Positions 46,172 to 53,574 of a DNA stretch of 64,000 nt are shown in pieces. How positions within the stretch are numbered: the stretch's first letter is position 1; the number at the start of each line of letters is the position of its first letter. A program made the translations under genes and the position numbers. The notes under the pieces were generated by a model. It saw nothing but the letters and a program-made list of their open reading frames with translations, did not search any database and was not told where the DNA came from. Source of the DNA: Streptomyces daqingensis (GTDB taxonomy: Bacteria; Actinomycetota; Actinomycetes; Streptomycetales; Streptomycetaceae); contig NZ_BMMP01000008.1 of assembly GCF_014645895.1 (NCBI RefSeq), positions 259,158 to 323,157 of the forward strand, written 5' to 3'.

Positions 46172-48622
46172 TCAGGGCAGGGCGATCTCGAACCAGACGG
46201 TCTTGCCCATGGGGCCGTGCCGCGTCCCCCAGCGCCGCGCCTCCCTGGCCACGAGACGGATACCGCGACCGCCTTCGTCGTCGGGCAGCGCGCTGCGCTC
46301 CCGCGGAGGATCGGGAAGCGGGTCGGAGACCTCGACGAGCAGCGAGCTTCCACGCACCATGCGCACGCCGATCGGACCGTGCGCGTACCGCATCGAGTTG
46401 GTGACCAGCTCGCTCACGAGCAGAACACTCGTGTCCTCCAGCGGTTCCAGCCCCCACTCGCGCAACGTCCTGCGGACCACCTCGCGGGCCCGGCGCACCG
46501 CGTAACTCTCGGCGGGGAACGTCCAGGAGGCGGCGCTCCCCTGCGGGAGGCCACCGAGTTTCGCCATCAGCAGGGCGACGTCGTCGATGGGCTGGGCGGC
46601 CGTCCTGCCGTCCAGGTCGCCGATGACGCTGTCGCAGGCCTCCTCCAGCGTGGCGGGGGTCTCCGGGTCCTCCCCCGCGGGGCCGCCGGACAGCATCGCG
46701 CACAGCCGGTCGATGCCCTCCGTGATGTCCTCGCCCCGCGCCTCGATGAGCCCGTCCGTATAGAGGATCAGCACGGAGCCCTCGACCACTTCGAGGTCGT
46801 AGGACTCGAACGGGACACCGCCGACGCCGAGCGGTGCCCCCGAGGGAAGGTCGAGCGAGTGCGCCTCCCAGCTGCCGTCGGCAGTCTCGGTGAGCAGCAG
46901 GGGAGGCGGGTGACCCGCCTTGGCGAGGCTGCACCGGCGGGTCGAGGGGTCGTAGACGGCGTACACGCAGGTCGCGATGAGCGGCTCGTCAGGGGTCTGG
47001 ACGAAGTCGTCGGCCAGGTCGTTGACCCGCCGCAGCAGCTCGTCCGGCGGCAGGTCCAGGCCCGCGAGCGTCCGTACCGCCGTACGCATCCGCCCCATGG
47101 TCACGGCCGCGTGCAGCCCGTGCCCCATCACGTCGCCGACGACGAAGGCGACCCGGCCGCCGGCCAGCGGGATGACGTCGAACCAGTCGCCGCCGACCTC
47201 GGTGCCGCTGCTGCCGGGCACGTACCGGTAGGCGACGCGGACGCCGGGTGGCTCGGGCACCCGCTGCGGCAGCAGGCTGCGCTGGAGCATGAGGGCCCCG
47301 GCCCGTTCACGCGCGTAGAGCCGGGCGTTGTCGAGGGAGATGCCGGCGCGGTCGGCCAGCTCCATGGCCAGTGCTATGTCGTCCCGGTTGAACTGGTCGC
47401 GCCCTTCCGCACGGCTGACGACCAGCAGCCCCAGCACGACTCCGCGGGCGCGCAGCGGCACGGCCATCAGCGAGTGGACGCCGAGGTCGAGGGCCGCCTG
47501 CATCTTCGGGTCGCCCGGGTAGGTGGCCGCCAGCAACTCCCGCGGGGAGGACGCGAGATGGGGAACGCCGGTCGCGAGCGTACGGCCGAAGAAGGAGTCC
47601 GCGAGAAAGGGGACGTCCTGGCCCACGCGGAGCATCCGGTTGACCGTCGGGCTCTCCTCGCGGGCCGCCACGCCGAGCTGGAAGAGCGGCGTACCCGTCA
47701 GGAGCTCGATGTCGGGCAGGTCGCCGCCGTGCGCGGCGGCACCGATCAGCATGACGCCCGCGTAGTCGGCGAGGCGGGGCACGAGGCTGGAGGCGAGTGC
47801 CTGCGAGATGGCCGTCACGTCGAACCGGTCCGCGAGGCCGACGCCGACGTCGTCGAGGAGCGCCAGCCGCTCCCGCGCCGCCTCGATCTTCTCCAGGGCC
47901 TCGCGCCGTTCCGTGATGTCCATGATCACGCAGCTCACGCCGAGCACTTCGCCCTTGTCGCTGGTGAGCCTGCTGTAGGACACGGAGCGGGAACCGGGAC
48001 CGTCGGGCGCCGGCATCACGACGTCCACGACGGGCTCGCCGGTCTCCAGCACGGTCGACTGGACCGCCGAGACCTCCTCCGCCATCCACGGGGGGAAGAC
48101 CTCGCCGACCTCCTTGCCGAGGTGCTGCTCGGGAGGGAGCTGATCGAGCCTCGCCAGCGCGTCGTTGACGCGCACGAACCGCTTGTCGTTGTCGAAGAGC
48201 GCGATGCCGAGCGGGGAGGAGGCGAAGAGCGCGTCGAGAGCCGCGAGGTCGTGTTCGACGGAGCGGAGCCTGCTCGTCTCGACGATGTTGGCCAGCACGA
48301 CGGGGCGGTCCGCGGTGTCGTACAGGAGCGAGACCCTGCCCTCGACGGCGACGCGGTGACCGGCGCTGTGCAGGATGTTCATCGTGCCGCGCCAGCGGCG
48401 TTCGCGCTTGAGGGCTTCGTCGCGCTTGCGTTCGCCCTCCCCGTATCCGTCCTCGAGGAAGTCCTGGATGCGGTGCCCTATGACCTGCTCGGCGCGCCAG
48501 CCGAGGATCTCCTCCGTCATCGGGTTCCAGAGCAGGATTCGTCCGTTCCCGTCGAGCATGACGGTCCCGACTCGGAGGGTGTCGAGGATCGAGGCCACTC
48601 CCTCGGAGGGTCCTGTGCTCAC
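46172..48622 (-). CDS. PAS-PAS-GAF - PP2C phosphatase - anti-sigma kinase-like ATPase (RsbU-like)
   Basis: 816 residues from GTG at 48620-48622 (MSTGPSEGVAS); a GTG three codons earlier is also possible. Two PAS domains (about 10-125: LDGNGRILLWNPMTEEILGW; about 130-255: LFDNDKRFVRVNDALARL), a GAF domain (265-430), the SpoIIE/PP2C phosphatase (445-665: VGGDWFDVIPLAGGRVAFVVGDVMG, quoted core GGDWFDVIPL) and a HATPase_c domain (690-816: LLVSELVTNSMRYAHGPIGVR, core LVSELVTNSM; DDEGGRGIRLV). Predicted stress or redox sensor that controls a partner-switching sigma-factor pathway. The upstream region carries a sigma-B-like promoter (48693-48718). Confidence 0.92.
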   Translation of the reverse strand: MSTGPSEGVASILDTLRVGTVMLDGNGRILLWNPMTEEILGWRAEQVIGHRIQDFLEDGYGEGERKRDEALKRERRWRGTMNILHSAGHRVAVEGRVSLLYDTADRPVVLANIVETSRLRSVEHDLAALDALFASSPLGIALFDNDKRFVRVNDALARLDQLPPEQHLGKEVGEVFPPWMAEEVSAVQSTVLETGEPVVDVVMPAPDGPGSRSVSYSRLTSDKGEVLGVSCVIMDITERREALEKIEAARERLALLDDVGVGLADRFDVTAISQALASSLVPRLADYAGVMLIGAAAHGGDLPDIELLTGTPLFQLGVAAREESPTVNRMLRVGQDVPFLADSFFGRTLATGVPHLASSPRELLAATYPGDPKMQAALDLGVHSLMAVPLRARGVVLGLLVVSRAEGRDQFNRDDIALAMELADRAGISLDNARLYARERAGALMLQRSLLPQRVPEPPGVRVAYRYVPGSSGTEVGGDWFDVIPLAGGRVAFVVGDVMGHGLHAAVTMGRMRTAVRTLAGLDLPPDELLRRVNDLADDFVQTPDEPLIATCVYAVYDPSTRRCSLAKAGHPPPLLLTETADGSWEAHSLDLPSGAPLGVGGVPFESYDLEVVEGSVLILYTDGLIEARGEDITEGIDRLCAMLSGGPAGEDPETPATLEEACDSVIGDLDGRTAAQPIDDVALLMAKLGGLPQGSAASWTFPAESYAVRRAREVVRRTLREWGLEPLEDTSVLLVSELVTNSMRYAHGPIGVRMVRGSSLLVEVSDPLPDPPRERSALPDDEGGRGIRLVAREARRWGTRHGPMGKTVWFEIALP

Positions 48623-48676
48623 ACCGCCCACGTCCCTGATCGGGTAGCTGACTCACCCGGGCATTCCGGATGAGTA

Positions 48677-48690
48677 GGACTTAATAGTCC
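48677..48690 (-). promoter_or_regulatory. inverted repeat at the predicted transcription start of the PAS-GAF phosphatase
   Basis: GGACT-TAAT-AGTCC, 5-bp arms around a 4-base AT centre, immediately downstream of the sigma-B-like -10. Its position over +1 suggests an operator. It sits in the most AT-rich stretch of the surroundings. Confidence 0.5.
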
Positions 48691-48692
48691 AT

Positions 48693-48718
48693 ATACCCGA
48701 TTTTGGGCCTAGTCAGGC
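48693..48718 (-). promoter_or_regulatory. candidate stress sigma-factor (SigB/SigH-family) promoter
   Basis: On the minus strand GCCT-N16-GGGTAT exactly fits the streptomycete SigB-group consensus GNNT-N14-16-GGGTAT. It lies about 70 bp upstream of the GTG start of the PAS-GAF-PP2C gene and overlaps the stop codon of the preceding small gene. Confidence 0.55.
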
Positions 48719-48949
48719 GTACTCGCCGCTCGCGCACGTCACAGGCTCGACCAGATAGCGGGCGCCGCCGTTGCCCTCCACGGGCCTCTCCTCGGCCGCG
48801 CGCTCCCCGTGGCCGGAGAGGCGGTCGGCGACGCGCTGCGCTTCCGTCCGGGTGGAATAGCCGCCGACGCGGTATCTGTGGCCGTCGCCGTCCTCGCGTA
48901 TGACGTGCCAAGGCAGTGCCGCCTCGCCGTCCGCGTTCACCCTTCGCAT
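48713..48949 (-). CDS. small SPOR-like protein
   Basis: 78 residues from ATG 48947-48949; a GTG at 48976 would add nine residues. The core LPWHVIREDGDGHRYRVGGYSTRTEAQRVADRL (quoted in part: WHVIREDGDGHRYRVGGYST) resembles the short streptomycete proteins annotated as SPOR-domain or hypothetical: one aromatic strand, a gly-rich turn and an amphipathic helix containing TRTEAQRVADRL, ending in a strand RYLVEPV. No signal peptide or membrane helix, so peptidoglycan binding is doubtful. Upstream of the PAS-GAF phosphatase on the same strand, 90 bp away. Confidence 0.7.
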   Translation of the reverse strand: MRRVNADGEAALPWHVIREDGDGHRYRVGGYSTRTEAQRVADRLSGHGERAAEERPVEGNGGARYLVEPVTCASGEYA

Positions 48950-49107
48950 ATGCCGCAGCTTACGCCCGGCATTCACTCAGCGCATTCGGCTTTGCACGAA
49001 GAGGTACGATTTTCGGCCATGCGTCCGCCCTGGCTCCTCGGCGATCCACCCGGAGCGCCGAAAGGTGCCGAAAGGGACAGCCGGGGCCCGCGAGGGCCCC
49101 TCCGGCG

Positions 49108-49860
49108 TCATTTCACGGGCAGGTGGTACGAGACCCGGAACCGGTCCGCCGGGACGACCACGTCGGCCGTCTCGACCGGGCGCCCGCCCGCGAAGAACGT
49201 TCGGGTAACGACCAGGACCGAGTGCCCCGGAACGCCGCCCAGGTCGATCATCTCCTCCGCCAGCCCCGGGCGGGCACCGACCTCCTCCACGACGTTGTCC
49301 ACCACGACGTCGATGGCGGCCATGCGCTCCACGACCCCCTTGCCGCCGAGCGGCCCGTCCTCGGGCAGCACCACCGGCGTACGCCCTGTCACCGCGAGCG
49401 GCTCCCACGAGGTGGAGATCATCGAGGGCTCGCCCTCGACCCTGAAGACGTACCGCGTGCGCATCACGCGGTCGCCGGCCTCGATGCGCAGCCGCTCCGC
49501 GACGAGGGGGCTGGCCTCCTCCTGCTCGCTGCGCGACTCCCAGGTGCCCTTCACGTCCTCGTCGGACTGCTCCTGACGGAAGGGCGAGGACTCGCCCAGC
49601 GCGCGGTAGCCGGTACGGGAGACGCGGCGCGGCACCGGGTGCTCCCGGACGTAGGTGCCCGATCCGGAGCGGCCCTCGACGAGGCCCTCCGCCATGAGCA
49701 CCTTGCGGGCCTCCAGCGCGACGGTGTCGGATACGCCGTACGCAGCCCGGATCTTGGCCTGGGAGGGCAGCCGGGTGTGGGGCGGAAGATCGCCTTCGAC
49801 GATCTTCTGGCGAAGATCCCCGGCGACGCGCAGATAGGCGGGCTGTTCACCGAATGGCAC
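49108..49860 (-). CDS. GntR/HutC family transcriptional regulator
   Basis: 250 residues. N-terminal winged helix (YLRVAGDLRQKIVEGDLPPHTRLPSQ quoted as LRQKIVEGDLPPHTRLPSQ; recognition helix YGVSDTVALEARKVLMAEGL; wing GRSGSGTYVRE), then a UTRA effector domain (about 100-245: ERLRIEAGDRVMRTRYVF; VLVVTRTFFAGGRPVETADVV). HutC-type regulators bind sugars, amino acids or related effectors. The GTG start follows GGGGAGGGCACTC. No target operon is adjacent; a GTCAA-AG-TTGAC repeat and phased GCAAC repeats lie upstream and may be its operator. Confidence 0.9.
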   Translation of the reverse strand: MPFGEQPAYLRVAGDLRQKIVEGDLPPHTRLPSQAKIRAAYGVSDTVALEARKVLMAEGLVEGRSGSGTYVREHPVPRRVSRTGYRALGESSPFRQEQSDEDVKGTWESRSEQEEASPLVAERLRIEAGDRVMRTRYVFRVEGEPSMISTSWEPLAVTGRTPVVLPEDGPLGGKGVVERMAAIDVVVDNVVEEVGARPGLAEEMIDLGGVPGHSVLVVTRTFFAGGRPVETADVVVPADRFRVSYHLPVK

Positions 49861-50563
49861 GAGTGCCCTCCCCGTTCCCGAGAGTCACGACAAGTAGTCA
49901 AAGTTGACAATGGGCAACAGCTTGGCAACTCACCGTTGAGGCTCGCAACGTACACCCAGAGTTTCACCCGAAGTGATGAGTAGCTGCTCAGAGCCTCCAC
50001 ACAAGGCCCTGAAGCGTTCACATTCGGGGGGCGCGGAGGCCCGGGAGAGCACCCCTTCGGGAGCGTCCGGAAGCACCCTCCGACGCAGGGGATTCCGGAC
50101 CGGGAACCGGAGCCGGGCGGCGGCGGACGGCCGCGAACGGGAAGCGGGAGCTCCGCCTCGGACGGGGGCTCACAACCGGACCCGCCGCCTCAGGGGCGCC
50201 GCCCCGCGGGCCGCCGAGTACCGGCACCGCCGGGCCGTCCCGCATACGGAGTCCGCGCCGCAATGCGAGAGGCCCCGCTTCGACGGCGCCCGCCGCCGCA
50301 ACCGGAACGGAACGTGACGGCGCACCAGGGCACATCGGGGGTTTCGCCCCACTTCACCGTCGCTCTCCGTGCGATGGCGGCGCTTCCTCAGTGAGGCCGA
50401 AAAAGAGCTACTTGTGAGTACCCCCTACTCGCGACCCGCCGCACAGCGGCGAGTCAGCTCGGCCGGTGCGGTGGTGAACTGCCGGTGGAGCCGCGGAACA
50501 CCTCCCGAACGGTCCCGCCGCCGCACTACCGATGACCGTTCGACGTGCACAAGGAGACGAGCA
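49861..50563. other. 703-base gap between the GntR gene and the DUF4232-like pseudogene
   Basis: The first 100 bases hold the GntR promoter region with the repeats listed at 49897-49949. From about 50020 to 50330 the sequence is very GC-rich with no frame of convincing codon bias; it may be decayed coding sequence but I cannot identify it. GAGTA-CCCCC-TACTC (50416-50430) is a short inverted repeat about 135 bp upstream of the pseudogene start. Confidence 0.45.
49897..49949. promoter_or_regulatory. palindrome and phased GCAAC repeats upstream of the GntR gene
   Basis: GTCAA-AG-TTGAC (49897-49908) is a 5-bp inverted repeat 37 bp upstream of the GTG. It is followed by GCAAC at 49914, 49925 and 49945 (spacing 11 and 20 bp). 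Short palindromes of this kind are usual GntR operators; the role of the repeats is unknown. Confidence 0.4.
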
Positions 50564-51252
50564 ATGCGTCTTCCCCTCAGGCTCTGGGCCGCGAGCACAG
50601 CCCCGCCGCGTGCAGTCTGGTGATCACCGGCTGCGGTCCTGGGGCACCGGCGCCGAAGAGCCCTCCGGAAGCCCTGCTTCGGCTTCCGCTCCGGCGAACT
50701 CCGGTGCCACGGAAAGGGGTTCGCAGGGTGACGGGGCAAAGGGGAGCGCCGGGGGCGGCTCCGGCACGGACGGCGGGACCGGGGGCGGGGAGGGGAACCA
50801 CAAGCCCGACGCGCCTGCCCGCACCGAGAAGACCGCCTCGGTCGTCATCAGGTCGGTCAGGGGCTCGGGGGAGGCCGCGATCCAGCTGGTGAACAACTGC
50901 CGCAACCTGCACGGTCTTCGACGCGCCGGAGGTCGTGCTGAAGACGTCCGACGACGAGGTCCTCGACTCCGAGCCCGGCACCGACGAGAAGCAGAGTGCT
51001 CCGCTCGTCCGTCTCGCCCCTCGCGGAGGTGTCGCCACCGCGGATCTCACCTACGGCGGCGGCTCCGTCAGCGAAGGCGGAACCCAGGCCGAGACCAGGT
51101 GCGGCAAGGAGGCGACGTCGGCCGAGGTGTCGGACAAGGACGCGACCTGGCAGGCGGAGATCCGCTCCGGCGAGGCGGGCAACGCGGACTCGGTGCCCGG
51201 CCGGCTGATCGTCTGCGGCCCGGAGGCCACGGTCACGGCGTTCCAGGAGTGA
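50564..51252 (+). pseudogene. frameshifted DUF4232-type lipoprotein gene
   Basis: The pieces of one secreted lipoprotein lie in successive reading frames. Start ATG at 50564 has an ideal AAGGAGACGAGC site and encodes MRLPLRLWAASTA; the reading then moves to another frame near 50603 for SLVITGC (lipobox), to a third near 50635 for a Ser/Gly/Ala-rich linker ending TEKTASVVIRSV, and back near 50905 for TVFDAPEVVLKTSDDEV and the C-terminus, which with VRLAPRGGVATADLTYGGGSV and IVCGPEATVTAF resembles the DUF4232 domain. At least three frameshifts within 350 bases mean either a real pseudogene or clustered sequencing errors in GC-rich DNA. Function of the family is unknown. Confidence 0.7.
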
Positions 51253-51668
51253 GCACGGGCCGGGCGTGACGCCCGGCGGGTCCGGCCGCGGTCGGTGCCG
51301 TCCGGGGGCGGCACCATGCACCGGGCGGGGCCTCCTCCGGCGGGGCCACCGGTCCGCGGCGCGCAGGAAGAGTAGTGATTCCTCATGCGCTCGCGCCGGA
51401 CCCGTTCGAGAATCCTCGCGGCCGTACGGAGGGCCCCGCTGTCGACCAGGCGGGGCCCTCCGCTCCGGCCGTGCCCCGGCGGCGGTGCGATCCGGCGGTC
51501 CCGCCGCCACCGGGGCTGTTCCAACGGGGGTGCCCCCGCCTACGTACTGCGCCGCGCGGCGATCGCGGGGCGCGGGCGGCGCGGCTGCCGCGCAGGAGCC
51601 CCCGCACCGACCGGGCGGGGCCGAAGTCCCAGCGAACGCGCCGGCGTTCGAGCGAGGAGTGATGAACG
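51253..51668. other. intergenic region with a terminator
   Basis: 416 bases between the pseudogene and the metallophosphoesterase gene. It contains the strong terminator at 51427-51462 and a ribosome site GAGGAGTGATGAACG just before 51669. No gene recognised. Confidence 0.5.
51427..51462 (+). terminator. strong hairpin terminator
   Basis: Perfect 13-bp stem CGGAGGGCCCCGC / GCGGGGCCCTCCG with a 10-base loop, about 175 bases after the pseudogene stop codon. Confidence 0.8.
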
Positions 51669-53543
51669 GTGTCGGTTTCCCGCAGGAAGTTGTTCGCGTT
51701 CGCAGCGGCGGGCGTCGCCGCCGCGGCGATCGATCCCGGTGGGGTGGGCCGTGCCGCGCAGGCCGCCGCCGGCCTCGTCTCTCCCGGTGGACCGCGGGCA
51801 CAGGCCGGTGGCGGGGCGACGCTCAGCAGGACCGTCCTGCCAGGTACGCCGGACGCCAAGGGCTACCGCAAACTCATCGAGGCCGCCGGGGAGAAACACC
51901 TCCCGCGCACCGACATCACCACTGTGCGCCCCGACAAACCCCAGCCCCTCGCGGCGTTCGGGCACCTCAGCGACCTCCACGTCATCGACGACCAGTCCCC
52001 CTCACGCGTGGAATTCCTCGACCGCTACAACGACGACCCCGACTCCGGCTACCCCTTCAACTCCGCCTACCGCCCCCACGAATTCCTCTCACTCCACCTC
52101 GTCGACGCCATGTGCCGCTCCCTCAGACAACTCACCGAAGGACCAGCCACCAAACTCCCCCTCACCTTCACCGTCGTCACCGGCGACGCCGTCGACAACG
52201 CCCAACTCAACGAAACCCGCTGGTACATCGACCTCCTCGACGGCGGCAAAACCATACGCGCCGACTCCGGCACACCCGACCGCGACGAAAGCGTCGCCAA
52301 CGGCACCTTCGGCAAAGACCCCCACTACTGGCGCCCCGAAGAACCCGCCCAGAACGGCAACAAGTACAGCGACCGCGGATTCCCCCAGATCCAGGGACTA
52401 CTCGACGCGGCACGCCGCCCCTTCACCTCCACCGGCCTGGGCATGCCCTGGTACGCCGTCTACGGCAACCACGACGTCATGGTGCAAGGCAACATCCGCA
52501 CCGACACCGACCTGCCCTTCGTCGGCTCCCTCAAAGAACACACCGTCAACGGGAGCAAATGGACACAAGGCCCCGAACTCCCCGACAAACTCGAAGACCT
52601 GGACCTGCTCGACATCATCAAAGCCGTCTTCGACGGCATCGACTCCGAAGGCGTCACCGCCGACCCTGGACGCCGCCTGCTGACACCCGCCGAATTCATC
52701 GAGGAACACCAGCGCACAAGCGGACTACCCGTCGGACACGGCTTCGAAGCCGGCAGCGACAAGACCTATTACGTCTTCCCCGCCCAGGAGAAAGACCCCA
52801 TCCGCTACATCACCCTCGACACCACCAACCCCGCCGGACTCACCAACATCCACAACAACGCCGACGGCGGCATCGACGAAGACCAGTTCACCTGGCTGGA
52901 AGAACAACTCAAAACCTTCAGCAGCACCTACTTCACCGACTCGGGCAACCCCGTCCGGCAACAGGACGTCGAAGACCGGCTCATCGTCCTCTTCTGCCAC
53001 CACACCCTCGCAACCATGACCAACACCGCGGACGACCACCGCTCCGGAGACGAACTGCGAGCCCTGCTGCTGCGCTTCCCCAACGTCATCCTCATCGCCA
53101 ACGGCCACACCCACCGCAACGAGATCACCCCCCACACCCGCCCCACCGACCACACCAAACCCGGCGGCTTCTGGGAAGTCTCCGCCGCCGCCCACATCGA
53201 CTGGCCGATCCAAAGCCGCATCATCGAAATCACCGCCGGCAGCGACACAGCAGGCAAAGAAGCCCTCGCCATCTTCACCACCGTCCTCGACATCGACGCA
53301 CCCCTCAGCAACAACGGCACGCTGGACAACCCCAAGGCACTGGCCTCCCTCGCACGCGAACTAGCCGCCAACGACATCCAAGTCGACGACTCACACAGAG
53401 GCGACGAAGACGACCGCAACGCCCAACTCCTCCTCCCCGCACCCTTCCCCCTCCCCGCCCCCACCACGAAACCCCACAAAGCACCCACAGGCCGCGGCGG
53501 ATCCCGTCGCGCCGCCGGTGAGGAGCCCGCCCTGTCCCGGTGA
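51669..53543 (+). CDS. Tat-exported metallophosphoesterase (TIGR03767/PPA1498 family)
   Basis: 624 residues. N-terminus SRRKLFAFAAAGVAAAA is a twin-arginine signal. The calcineurin-like metal motifs are separated by long inserts, as in this family: FGHLSDLHVID (about 97-107), VVTGDAVDN (about 169-177), YGNHDVM (about 265-271), FCHHTL and NGHTHRNE (about 440-486). The substrate is unknown. GTG start with GAGGAG upstream. From about 51890 to 53480 the codon choice differs sharply from all neighbours: GAA, CAA and AAA replace GAG, CAG and AAG, and the coding strand is very C-rich and G-poor, suggesting acquisition from another source. Confidence 0.9.
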   Translation: MSVSRRKLFAFAAAGVAAAAIDPGGVGRAAQAAAGLVSPGGPRAQAGGGATLSRTVLPGTPDAKGYRKLIEAAGEKHLPRTDITTVRPDKPQPLAAFGHLSDLHVIDDQSPSRVEFLDRYNDDPDSGYPFNSAYRPHEFLSLHLVDAMCRSLRQLTEGPATKLPLTFTVVTGDAVDNAQLNETRWYIDLLDGGKTIRADSGTPDRDESVANGTFGKDPHYWRPEEPAQNGNKYSDRGFPQIQGLLDAARRPFTSTGLGMPWYAVYGNHDVMVQGNIRTDTDLPFVGSLKEHTVNGSKWTQGPELPDKLEDLDLLDIIKAVFDGIDSEGVTADPGRRLLTPAEFIEEHQRTSGLPVGHGFEAGSDKTYYVFPAQEKDPIRYITLDTTNPAGLTNIHNNADGGIDEDQFTWLEEQLKTFSSTYFTDSGNPVRQQDVEDRLIVLFCHHTLATMTNTADDHRSGDELRALLLRFPNVILIANGHTHRNEITPHTRPTDHTKPGGFWEVSAAAHIDWPIQSRIIEITAGSDTAGKEALAIFTTVLDIDAPLSNNGTLDNPKALASLARELAANDIQVDDSHRGDEDDRNAQLLLPAPFPLPAPTTKPHKAPTGRGGSRRAAGEEPALSR

Positions 53544-53574
53544 TGGCGCAGGCCCCGATACGTAGAATCACGGC

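Noticed and set aside
50018..50335. 105-residue minus-strand open frame in the gap after the GntR gene
   Set aside because: Arg/Pro/Gly/Ala composition of random GC-rich DNA, no ribosome site, no motif.
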